From the IMG/VR virus record IMGVR_UViG_3300032770_000062, positions 1 to 37,167 of that record: a DNA stretch of 37,167 nucleotides; one strand, written 5' to 3'. The stretch comes from a virus. Position 1 is the stretch's first letter; every line of letters begins with the position of its first letter. Under the pieces are notes generated by a model. It made no database searches, was not told the origin of the DNA, and saw only the letters and a program-made list of their open reading frames with translations. Below are positions 6,535 to 14,386 of this stretch, one piece after another. The position numbers were made by a program, and so were the translations under genes.

Positions 6535-7597
6535 TTTTACTCCCCCCGATCATCGCCTCAAGTCTCTTGATCCTCTTGGCCGCCTCTGAAATCATCGCCG
6601 TATTGCTTCCCGTCTGTTTGGCAACGTCGATTGCCTTTCCCTTCGGCGTGTCAATCACGTTGTCTTTCATGGGAGTCTTTTCCAAGTCCTGAGCCATCAC
6701 CCCCACGTATCGCTTGCTTGGATCTTCTCCCAATCCAGGCTTGTAATTGTAACTATGAGAAGGTACTTTCTCCGCTACTTCGTCAAGATTCGTCTTGGCG
6801 TTCTCGTCAGAGAAGAGAGAGGCCAAAGAAGCAATCCCTCCGATAGCCCCCATTCCTCCTCCACCGCCCCCGCCGCTTGACATCATTTTATTGAGCGCCC
6901 CGCCTCCCGAGCCTTCTGGACCGCCCGCATTAAGCGAAGTCCCCAAGCCTTTCATCATGTCAAACGTAGAAGATCCGCCCGAATCTCCTGTCTTCGCCGG
7001 TGCAGGCGGAGGCGTCAAAGCAGGAGCCGCTACCGCCTTGCTCTTGTCATCATCAACATTCTCCTTGTTCTCCTCCGAGGAGTTCAAGATTCCGCTAACG
7101 AGACCTGTAACTCCCCCAAGGAAGTCTTTTCCCTGCTGTTGACCGAGATTCGCAGCCCCGAGTCCCGCATTCGACTGCGCCGCCCCGACCGCGCCCTGTC
7201 CAGATGCCGCCCCGATCTGCTGCGCTGCCGCTGTTTGCTGTGCGTTGATCCCCTGACCCATTCCTGCCGCCTGGCCGCCAGTGTAAAGCCCGCTCACCTG
7301 CTGGCCCGCCGTCTGTGCCGCTTGTCCTTTGTTGAGGCCCGCCGTCCTTGCGGCCTGTAGAGCTTGCTGCTGGCCTTGGGTTGCCGCGGTACGTCCTTGC
7401 TGTTCTCCAAGCTGCTGGCCTGTCTGGATAGCTTTCTGGGCCGCCGCTGATGGATCTTGAGCCGCTATGTTTCCCAGAGTATTGGCGGCCTGTCCCATAG
7501 TGGCCTGTCCTGCTCGCTCTCCCGCCTCTCCCAAACCGGTCTGAGTGGCCCCCGACGCGCTTCCAAACCAACTCCCTACGTTATCCCAGAATCCCAT
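6521..7597 (-). CDS. Virion protein with C-terminal S74-type chaperone domain (358 aa)
   Basis: The first 260 residues are Gly/Ala/Gln-rich with repeated AAQ and QG motifs. The C-terminal 95 residues carry LFSDENAKTN at 261-270 and YVGVMAQDL at about 297-305. Both are landmarks of the intramolecular chaperone (peptidase S74) domain that folds trimeric phage spikes and is often cut off before an S-D pair. Ser263-Asp264 would be the cut site. A S74 domain on a small protein next to ejection genes is unusual but recurs in environmental podovirus-like phages. Cleavage is inferred. Confidence 0.6.
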   Translation of the reverse strand: MGFWDNVGSWFGSASGATQTGLGEAGERAGQATMGQAANTLGNIAAQDPSAAAQKAIQTGQQLGEQQGRTAATQGQQQALQAARTAGLNKGQAAQTAGQQVSGLYTGGQAAGMGQGINAQQTAAAQQIGAASGQGAVGAAQSNAGLGAANLGQQQGKDFLGGVTGLVSGILNSSEENKENVDDDKSKAVAAPALTPPPAPAKTGDSGGSSTFDMMKGLGTSLNAGGPEGSGGGALNKMMSSGGGGGGGMGAIGGIASLASLFSDENAKTNLDEVAEKVPSHSYNYKPGLGEDPSKRYVGVMAQDLEKTPMKDNVIDTPKGKAIDVAKQTGSNTAMISEAAKRIKRLEAMIGGSKNAKS

Positions 7598-10500
7598 TTA
7601 ACTGCTCCTGCTTGCTTGAGGCGTGGCAACCATGTCCGGCGTAACTTCAATCTCTGCCCGGTTGATTGTGACATATCCGGTAGTCTGTATTCCCACGGAG
7701 ACACCAAAATTGAGTGTATGCTCAGGGACTACGCGCCCGCTCCTCCAGAATCCCATGGAGTCCCAATCACCGGGGTTGATCGTGAAGTAGTGATCCTCAT
7801 GCCACGTGGCCCCTTGGTCGAATCCATCCACGGTGATATCCACGGAGATAGCCGCTTGCGCTTTACTGTAGAGCGTGATGAAGAATGCCGTGATAGTTCC
7901 GAGCCTGTTCTCGGTGATGGTAAAGTAAGGACTCTGCCAAGTCAAAGGGACCACCGTGGCTCCCGCTTGCGCAAAGAATGAATAGTTCCAACTTGTCGTA
8001 TTGTTGGAAATCACTATTCCGCCTGTGGTGTCATACAGTCCGAGAATCCCCGCCTGATCCGTCTTTTTGGGCTGCGCCGTAAATATCTTGTCGTTTACCC
8101 AGATCAAGCTATTTGTCCCGTTCAAGAGCAAAGCATCATCGCGCGTTGAATAGACTCCATCCGTCACCAAGTCCAGGTCATTCATGCGGACTTGCTTGTC
8201 AAGAGAACGGCCGCCGTTGAACGAGTAAAGGGAGTTGTCATATCCAGAGAGAAAGAAGGCTTCAAGAGGAGAGACCGCAATAAACTGCATTCCCGCAGCG
8301 TTCGCCAGAGGAGCATTTCCTTTCCCTTGGAACGTGGCAAAGCTGAAATTAGCTATCCAGATCGAATTGCCGTCGAAGAGATATGTCTGCCCGTAAAGCT
8401 GGAAGCCCTGGAATTGTCCGGTAACGTCATTTCCTATCATGTAGCCCAAGTAGTCGAAATCAACATCAGTCACACCGCTGACTGTTACTCCTGTAAAGAA
8501 AGTCTCGACCTCACTCTGCGCCACGTGGCCGCTTCCAAAGTAGGTATATCCCATTGCGATAGGATCTCTCGTATCCTGGAGATAGGTGGAGTTCGCAAGG
8601 TTCCCATTCACTGCTACCACGTTGAAGGCATCATAGGTAGTGAGATAGATCTCATTGCCGCCCACCGCTTGTTGGAGGTAGATATTCACCCCGAAGTCAG
8701 AAATCGCCCGGTCGATGAATGAAGGAAGCTCGATTCCCGGTACTATGCTGCTTGTAGTAGCGAAGGTCTGCGTGATGATCTTCACGCCAAAGTCTATCGA
8801 GTTGGCGTGTAGCCCTTGCATGAGTCCAACGATCTGAAGAGCTTGAGCAAGAATCCCGCCGCTGGACCGCAGTAGGATTCTCCCGTTATAGTCATTCACC
8901 CCGAGCGTTAGGGACTTCAAGGCTATGTCAATGGCGTTTGCAGGGGAGAGGCAATTCACTGTATAGAGATTGTCGCTCACCTGTTGCAAGGCGTTAGGAT
9001 TGGCCGCCGTTCCTATCGTGAAGAAAAAAAGCACTCCGTTGTATCGGTAAATGACCGCGACTTGACTTGAGCCGTTATCCACCACGTGCGGCATGAATGT
9101 CTCATCAAACTCACCAACGTTTGTAATCGGAACGCCAAGACAATCATAAGAGGCATCATTTCCGAGAATACCGGCAGAGATCAGAGAAGGCTGTCCGTTG
9201 ACCATCACAGAGCGGAGAGAGCATGTATAACCGAGAGCATTCCCGTTGAAGTCCGAAAGGCGCCCATAGCCATTAGCAAAGGTAGGAGTCTGACTCTGTG
9301 AGTTGTCAAACCATGCTCCCGGGTTGTGTTGCATGATTGGAGCTTGATAGTAATAGATGTTGGTCCCGGTATCGGATCGTGTGTAAAATCCTTCAGAATA
9401 ACCCGGGCCAGAAATAGGAGGATAGGCCGTGCCATTTATCGTGGTGCTGATTGTCACCGCCGCCAGAGCTATTCCGTAGTATGTAGGAGTAGCAGTGTAT
9501 GTCCCTGTCTGGTTGTATCCTACTTCTCCAATCCCCGTAAGCAAGTTGGATGCATTCTTCTTTAGCGGAAAAGTCAATATCGCCCGAGAATATGCCGTGC
9601 CCGCAAATTGATCTATCACCGCCCAAGTTGCATCAGTAATAGCGGTTAATGTTCCCGCGACATCTCCTATAGAAAAAGAACCAGACACACCTTGATTGCC
9701 TATTAGATAATTGTTAGAACTGAATTTCCATCCAATATTACTCCCCAGTACCTGCTGTTGTGCAGTAGCCGCATAATGAGTCACACCGAAACCAACTGCT
9801 GATATTGTCGAAAGCTGAGGAGACCAAGCTAGTGCCAACCATGAATCGGCCTCCAATGTCTGAATAGTCCAATTGATCCCATCAGGAGATGATGCTGCAT
9901 AATTAGTAGCATTACTCAGGGCGACAAAAATAGATAATTGAGAAATCCATATGACTGAATTCCAAGTACCAGTGGCAATAGATCTTGAAGTCCATGTAAC
10001 TCCGTCAGGAGAAGTTTGTACTAAACTGAGAGGCCCTACGGCAACAAAGAGACTCAATTGTGGAGACCATGCTATTGCAAGGAAATTTGCAGCAGGATGA
10101 GCCATGACTGTCCATGTTGCTCCATCATTAGAACTATAAGGCGTTCCTCCCAATGCAATGAATAACCCTAATGTCGGAGACTCGGCGACAACATTGACTC
10201 CACTAGCTAAGCTCGCATGAGTTGTCCAGGTCACACCATCCGGAGATGTCGCACAGTAAGTTGTGGCGAAACTAACAGCAACAAATTGAGATGTACGTGC
10301 TGACCAGATTACAGAATTCCAAGATCCATTGGCTATAGTCTGAGGCGTCCAAGTTACACCATCTGGTGATGTCGTGGCTGCATTCTGTGCTACAGCAACA
10401 AAAATAGATTTCTGAGGAGACCAACAGACAGAAGTCCACCCGTGAGCTCCTATGGTCCTTGTTGACCAGGCTATCCCATCCGAAGATGTGGCTGCCGTTC

Positions 10501-11176
10501 CAGCTCCAGAACCTACTGCTACAAAAATTGCTAATTGTGGAGACCAACAAACAGAATCCCAGTTGCCCGATCCAAGAGTTCTAACAGTCCATTTCTGACC
10601 ACCAGCCATACTTATTGTAGATCCGCTTTCACTTAGGATATAAGTAGACTGATTGTTAGATATGATGAATTGGAGTGAATCAACAAAGTTCATTCCGATA
10701 TATTTGATAAGTGCTACGTTAGTAATAGCTGTCGTAGGCATTGCAAATATAGTTGACCGAGTATTAATCACCGCCATCGTGGACGGATTGATCTCATCAA
10801 CCTTGATCGCGCTTCCAATCTTCACTATGGCAATAATCGTGTTCGTCGATGACCAAGCCGCATCCGAATAACCCTTGATTGCGTTCCTATTCGTTACAGA
10901 CAAAGGGCCGACATTTCCTATTACCGTATTGTTCAGCCTGATATTGTGCGCCGCATCAAGCTGGACAATAGTCCCGTCTTTGGCGACCATCGTCGAAATA
11001 CCGGCGGTCGGGAAAGTAGTTTCTTTCTCGTAGAGAGGCGTTATGCCTCCGTTTCTTTCAAGTCCGGTATTCGATATATGGGTTGCCGCGGGATCCCCGA
11101 ACTTCCAAAGGTCCGCTCCAGAAGGCGTGTCGGTGCAAATGGATTGTCTAAGGTTAATAGGAACTATGGCTGCCAT
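7598..11176 (-). CDS. Large tail protein with a predicted seven-bladed propeller (1192 aa)
   Basis: This is the largest gene of the window. Residues about 196-475 hold seven repeats of some 40 residues, each with a W-S-V-x-W-S-P-Q core, a FVAV strand and a S-x-DG-x-TW turn. Seven such units suggest a complete beta-propeller. The flanking parts look like a phage nozzle or DNA-stabilising tail protein (T7 gp12 or P22 gp10 role), because an adaptor-like gene lies directly upstream and probable ejection genes follow. The stop of the adaptor-like gene overlaps its ATG. The repeat DNA is richer in A and T than the rest. Role is inferred from order. Confidence 0.5.
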   Translation of the reverse strand: MAAIVPINLRQSICTDTPSGADLWKFGDPAATHISNTGLERNGGITPLYEKETTFPTAGISTMVAKDGTIVQLDAAHNIRLNNTVIGNVGPLSVTNRNAIKGYSDAAWSSTNTIIAIVKIGSAIKVDEINPSTMAVINTRSTIFAMPTTAITNVALIKYIGMNFVDSLQFIISNNQSTYILSESGSTISMAGGQKWTVRTLGSGNWDSVCWSPQLAIFVAVGSGAGTAATSSDGIAWSTRTIGAHGWTSVCWSPQKSIFVAVAQNAATTSPDGVTWTPQTIANGSWNSVIWSARTSQFVAVSFATTYCATSPDGVTWTTHASLASGVNVVAESPTLGLFIALGGTPYSSNDGATWTVMAHPAANFLAIAWSPQLSLFVAVGPLSLVQTSPDGVTWTSRSIATGTWNSVIWISQLSIFVALSNATNYAASSPDGINWTIQTLEADSWLALAWSPQLSTISAVGFGVTHYAATAQQQVLGSNIGWKFSSNNYLIGNQGVSGSFSIGDVAGTLTAITDATWAVIDQFAGTAYSRAILTFPLKKNASNLLTGIGEVGYNQTGTYTATPTYYGIALAAVTISTTINGTAYPPISGPGYSEGFYTRSDTGTNIYYYQAPIMQHNPGAWFDNSQSQTPTFANGYGRLSDFNGNALGYTCSLRSVMVNGQPSLISAGILGNDASYDCLGVPITNVGEFDETFMPHVVDNGSSQVAVIYRYNGVLFFFTIGTAANPNALQQVSDNLYTVNCLSPANAIDIALKSLTLGVNDYNGRILLRSSGGILAQALQIVGLMQGLHANSIDFGVKIITQTFATTSSIVPGIELPSFIDRAISDFGVNIYLQQAVGGNEIYLTTYDAFNVVAVNGNLANSTYLQDTRDPIAMGYTYFGSGHVAQSEVETFFTGVTVSGVTDVDFDYLGYMIGNDVTGQFQGFQLYGQTYLFDGNSIWIANFSFATFQGKGNAPLANAAGMQFIAVSPLEAFFLSGYDNSLYSFNGGRSLDKQVRMNDLDLVTDGVYSTRDDALLLNGTNSLIWVNDKIFTAQPKKTDQAGILGLYDTTGGIVISNNTTSWNYSFFAQAGATVVPLTWQSPYFTITENRLGTITAFFITLYSKAQAAISVDITVDGFDQGATWHEDHYFTINPGDWDSMGFWRSGRVVPEHTLNFGVSVGIQTTGYVTINRAEIEVTPDMVATPQASRSS
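9752..10591 (-). repeat. Seven diverged tandem repeats encoding propeller blades
   Basis: The segment encodes seven consecutive units of 36-42 residues within the large tail protein. The best conserved parts are the W-S-P-Q strand and the SPDG-V-TW turn. Units differ in cysteine content and at the surface-exposed positions. The base composition is more A/T-rich than the neighbouring tail genes. It looks like a module that was expanded or acquired. Confidence 0.7.
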
Positions 11177-12603
11177 CAGATGACCCCCGCCATGCCAGCA
11201 GGATTAGTAGCGCGACTATTTTTGATCCGCTCAGGCTCGTAGTCATCCCTCTTGAAGAGCTTGTAGAAGGAAGCCCACAGTCCCGTAAGGGGAGCGATAC
11301 TCGGATCTCCAAGTCTTATCTTTAGAGCCGTGAAGTCTTTGCCGAGTTTAGTGCAGAAGTCTATGGCCGCCTGGAGAGCTATGATCTCGATAATCACGTT
11401 TGCGGGATAGGAGACATCAACATCAGGCAAAGCACTAAGCGCCCACATTTGAGAGGTCTCTTCGTCGATCACCGAAAGATAGCCATTACTGTAGTTGCCA
11501 AGATAGATGCATTCCGGGCTTAGGATATTGTCTTCTGTCACGGTGACGGTCGTTCCGTTAACTGAAACCGTCAACTGATGGACTACCAGATTGGTGTCCA
11601 GCGTATAGAGGAATTCAGTATCAGAGGTCAGATGGAGAACGTTTGTTGCAATAGAGGGAGAGGTGATACTCACTACGGTATTTGTCGCCCGCACCCGTCC
11701 AACAATCACGGATGAAGGGCCATTCCCAAGCTGGCAAACATCGTCCACCGCGAGGGCCGCGAAAAGGGTCTGATTCGTCCCGTCGAGATTGCAGGTATAG
11801 ATGGATGTTGACGTTGTGTAGTAGATCAAATTGTCAATGATGGTGAAACTAAGGATAGTACCAACATTCGTCGCGTTCGCCGTGCTGACCGCCGCCGGTG
11901 CTCCAGGATTGAAGATCCCTCGATAGATGTCGGCCGCCTGGATGTAGTACAGATAGCCCTTGTAGTACCAGGGGCGAATAGGTGTGACCGCCGTGATAAG
12001 AGATGTGGTGGTTCTAAGCTGCTGGTTTTCAAACCATATCACGTTTCCTATCACGTAGAGCATTCCCTGATTCGCACCGATGTAGAAAATCCCTTCTGGA
12101 CTATGGACGGTAGCCAAGACATTCGGCGCCAGAGAGCTACCAAAGACGATGGTTGATGTAGGATGCGTGAGAACCGAGGGAGGCGGATAGTAGTGAAGAC
12201 GGACTTGATTAGCTGTTCCGCCGATAATCCAAAGATTGGTCGAGTCAAACCTGTAGTGCGGATCGGAAGGCTGGTCGTTTCGCATGGAGATAGGAAACTT
12301 ATGCATTTGCTGCCAGCCTCCGCCCGTAGAGGCCGTGGTGGAGAGATAGTCTACAAACCTGAGTCGATAGAAGTCATCGGGAAGAGGGATCTTCCACTCG
12401 TTAGGATTCGTCGTCGCGTAAGCTGTCAGGGAGGGGAAAACTACCTCTTTGGTGAAGTAATCGTCATCCCGCTCTATCAGCCTTGCGTATATGTCTTTCC
12501 ATGAGATATTAACCGCGTTGTCTTCATCGTCATGGGAAATGCTCGCTGTGGAGGCTATGTTCGCCTGACTGCGCCCGTAGTTGACCAACTCTGATACTTT
12601 CAT
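11176..12603 (-). CDS. Head-tail adaptor-like protein with an inserted beta-rich domain (475 aa)
   Basis: The first 130 residues (with DDFYRLRFVDYL and a basic and aromatic stretch) and the last 90 residues (an all-helical end with AIDFCTKLGKDF and LWASFYKLFKRDD) resemble the split N- and C-terminal helical parts of phage head-tail adaptors. Between them about 250 residues of repeated short strands (WFENQQL, LIYYTTS, LYTLDTN) look like a propeller-type insertion. It precedes the large tail protein, as adaptors do. The ATG at 12603 is preferred over TTG at 12606. No Shine-Dalgarno site is visible. The recurrent motif at 12611-12621 lies 7 bases upstream. Confidence 0.5.
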   Translation of the reverse strand: MKVSELVNYGRSQANIASTASISHDDEDNAVNISWKDIYARLIERDDDYFTKEVVFPSLTAYATTNPNEWKIPLPDDFYRLRFVDYLSTTASTGGGWQQMHKFPISMRNDQPSDPHYRFDSTNLWIIGGTANQVRLHYYPPPSVLTHPTSTIVFGSSLAPNVLATVHSPEGIFYIGANQGMLYVIGNVIWFENQQLRTTTSLITAVTPIRPWYYKGYLYYIQAADIYRGIFNPGAPAAVSTANATNVGTILSFTIIDNLIYYTTSTSIYTCNLDGTNQTLFAALAVDDVCQLGNGPSSVIVGRVRATNTVVSITSPSIATNVLHLTSDTEFLYTLDTNLVVHQLTVSVNGTTVTVTEDNILSPECIYLGNYSNGYLSVIDEETSQMWALSALPDVDVSYPANVIIEIIALQAAIDFCTKLGKDFTALKIRLGDPSIAPLTGLWASFYKLFKRDDYEPERIKNSRATNPAGMAGVI

Positions 12604-12610
12604 CAACTAC

Positions 12611-12621
12611 TATAGCCCCAA
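12611..12621 (-). promoter_or_regulatory. Recurrent motif TTGGGGCTATA upstream of a late gene (copy 1)
   Basis: Read leftwards the sequence is TTGGGGCTATA followed by GTAGTTG and the ATG of the adaptor-like gene. The same 11 bases occur at 16403-16413 and 22894-22904, always on this strand and just before a start codon. CTATAGT would resemble a -10 box, but no -35 is present and the start codon is so near that a transcript would be leaderless. Confidence 0.45.
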
Positions 12622-12658
12622 GAATCGATGTATCCATAATGAAATTGTATACAGAATG

Positions 12659-12667
12659 TGCTATAGT
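12659..12667 (+). promoter_or_regulatory. Extended -10 promoter of the lipoprotein moron
   Basis: TGC directly precedes TATAGT (12662-12667), a 5 of 6 match to the -10 consensus with the extended TG. There is no clear -35 at 12639-12644. The start would fall near 12674, ending just before AGGAG and the ATG at 12687. It serves a gene that runs against all its neighbours, so an own promoter is expected. Confidence 0.55.
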
Positions 12668-12686
12668 CTTGCTTAGGAGACCCACC

Positions 12687-13028
12687 ATGAGAAAGCTATT
12701 CCTTCTTGCCCTTCTTACGCCCCTTCTTTTCGCCTGTTATGAGGGCGCACCTTATGCTTTCCAAGAAAAACCGCCTTCCTCAGTGACAATTGTCCTGCAA
12801 TGGAGCCCAAAAACCACTTATTCCAAGGGCGAAATGGCCACAATGCCAGAATTTGCCTCTGGAGGCCCCGTTTATGTCAGTTTACAGGACGGAAACACCG
12901 GAATTCAGCCTCCATCCAAGATTGTTTCGGCAAATGACGCATGGGGAAATGTCGGAGATCAGCTTCCTTGGATAATTCCTTCTCCTGACTGGCAGAATTG
13001 GTGGAAATTGGCCGACATAACGCAATAA
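12687..13028 (+). CDS. Lipoprotein moron, probably host-surface modifying (113 aa)
   Basis: The N-terminus MRKLFLLALLTPLLFAC is a typical lipoprotein signal peptide with lipobox LFAC, so the mature protein would start at Cys17 and be anchored in a membrane. The rest is a small beta-rich domain with YSKGEMAT, VYVSLQDGNTG and three Trp near the end, reminiscent of chitin-binding-type modules. AGGAG lies 7 bases before the ATG. It is the only rightward gene inside the late block and has its own promoter. Such isolated genes are often morons expressed from a resident phage, for example for superinfection exclusion. An outer spanin is less likely from its place. Confidence 0.7.
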   Translation: MRKLFLLALLTPLLFACYEGAPYAFQEKPPSSVTIVLQWSPKTTYSKGEMATMPEFASGGPVYVSLQDGNTGIQPPSKIVSANDAWGNVGDQLPWIIPSPDWQNWWKLADITQ

Positions 13029-13056
13029 AAAGGCCCCCGGAGCGTTACGGGGGCCA
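13026..13056 (-). terminator. Intrinsic terminator for leftward head-gene transcription
   Basis: GGCCCCCG (13032-13039) pairs with CGGGGGCC (13048-13055), an 8-base GC stem with an 8-base loop. On the leftward strand it is followed by TTTTT at 13031-13027. On the rightward strand there is no T-tract. It would stop or thin out transcription after the capsid and decoration genes before the tail genes, and it insulates the moron. Confidence 0.75.
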
Positions 13057-13094
13057 GAAGCGGGAGAAAAGGAGGTGGTAACCCCCGTTTCTAC

Positions 13095-13733
13095 TTAGGG
13101 ATCAACTTCTCTCCACTGGATCGAAGCCACAATACCCGTGGTGATGACCGTCTGAGTGCCAATCGCGATGTAACCACCGGGAGGGACTTCGTACAAACCA
13201 CCGATATCGAAGGTGGCGGGAGAGTTCGCCACCGACAATGCGCCGGTCGCGTTAGCCGACTGGAGCATACAGAGCCAGATCGGGGTCCCTACGAGGGTAC
13301 AACCAGAGCTTCCAGTTGCACCGCTGGCGGGAGTTCCAGTAACCAGCGTCTTCGCGTTGTAGGTTGCAAGCGCGTTTGCGGGGGTGACACCAGCCGCAGA
13401 CCATCCGCCAAGGAGCCCGATGGCCGCAATCGTGCCCGGGGCCGCCCAAGGGGAGATACTCACCCTGAGAATCGACAGATTCTTCTTAGACGTTGCCGGG
13501 TTAAGCAGGGCGCAACCCGTGTAGGTAGTCGCCAGAGCGATGGTGGTGGTAGTGGCTGACTGGTTAGCGATGAAGTAGACTTCACCGTTTCTGACCATCT
13601 GCCGGTAGGCCGCATCAAGCTGAGAGCCAAGAAGTTCCGCATGCGGCCCCAAGGCTGCGTTAGTGACGACGCCGTTTGCAAACGGTCCCTGAAGGGAGCC
13701 TACCGTAAAGGAAGGCTGTATAATGGTATCCAT
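13095..13733 (-). CDS. Head-associated structural protein, paralogue 1 (212 aa)
   Basis: The protein is beta-rich, Ala/Gly/Thr-rich and begins MDTIIQPSFTVG. It shares about 60 percent of residues by eye with the protein encoded at 13746, including identical ends (QWREVD) and the stretch TSKKNLSIL. Both follow the capsid gene, so they are probably head decoration, head fibre or similar abundant proteins. A good Shine-Dalgarno region precedes the ATG. The pair arose by tandem duplication. Family is not recognised. Confidence 0.6.
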   Translation of the reverse strand: MDTIIQPSFTVGSLQGPFANGVVTNAALGPHAELLGSQLDAAYRQMVRNGEVYFIANQSATTTTIALATTYTGCALLNPATSKKNLSILRVSISPWAAPGTIAAIGLLGGWSAAGVTPANALATYNAKTLVTGTPASGATGSSGCTLVGTPIWLCMLQSANATGALSVANSPATFDIGGLYEVPPGGYIAIGTQTVITTGIVASIQWREVDP

Positions 13734-13745
13734 TTCCGTTTACTC

Positions 13746-14375
13746 CTATGCGTCCACTTCGCGCCACTGAATCGAGCCAACACCCGAGATGGCCGTCTGC
13801 GCGCCAATCGCAATCCACCCTCCGGGCGGGACTTCGTAGGCGCCCCCGATGTCAAACCACACCGGCGAGTTGGCAGTGGAAAGGGCCGCAGAGGTATTGG
13901 CAGAGGAGAGCATGGTCAACCAGATCGGTGTTCCGACCGTGGTAGCCTGAGAGTCCGCACCGCCATATCCACCGCCGACCGTGAAAGTCTTGGCGTTGTA
14001 GACCACCAAGGCCGCCGTGTGAGTCACGACACCCGCCGCCGACCATCCACCCTGAAGTCCGATGGAGACAATTCCCGCAGGGGCCGACCACGCGGAGAAT
14101 GAGGCCGCAAGAATCGAAAGGTTCTTCTTGCTAGTGACCGGGTTATAGACCACGCATCCGGTGTAGGTAGTGGTGAGTGCAACGCTAACCGCCTGGGTTG
14201 CCTGGTTACAGGCAAAGTAGACTTCTCCGTTTCTCACCCCGATCCTGTAGCGTGCTTCAAGCTGAGAGAGCAGACTTTCGGCATGCGGACCGAGAGCCGC
14301 ATTCGTAATAGTCCCTGCCGAGAACGGGCCCTGCTGTGCTCCTACGGTAAAGCTGGGCTGTATGATGGTATCCAT
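13746..14375 (-). CDS. Head-associated structural protein, paralogue 2 (209 aa)
   Basis: It is the first of the tandem pair in transcription order and has the same start (MDTIIQPSFTVG) and end as its copy at 13095. Differences lie mainly in the middle, where this copy has a Gly-rich loop (GGGYGGADS) in place of a Gly/Ser/Cys loop. It lies 11 bases after the capsid gene. Keeping two diverged copies suggests two different surface sites or two binding targets on the virion. Function is inferred from position. Confidence 0.6.
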   Translation of the reverse strand: MDTIIQPSFTVGAQQGPFSAGTITNAALGPHAESLLSQLEARYRIGVRNGEVYFACNQATQAVSVALTTTYTGCVVYNPVTSKKNLSILAASFSAWSAPAGIVSIGLQGGWSAAGVVTHTAALVVYNAKTFTVGGGYGGADSQATTVGTPIWLTMLSSANTSAALSTANSPVWFDIGGAYEVPPGGWIAIGAQTAISGVGSIQWREVDA

Positions 14376-14386
14376 TTTCTTCTCCT

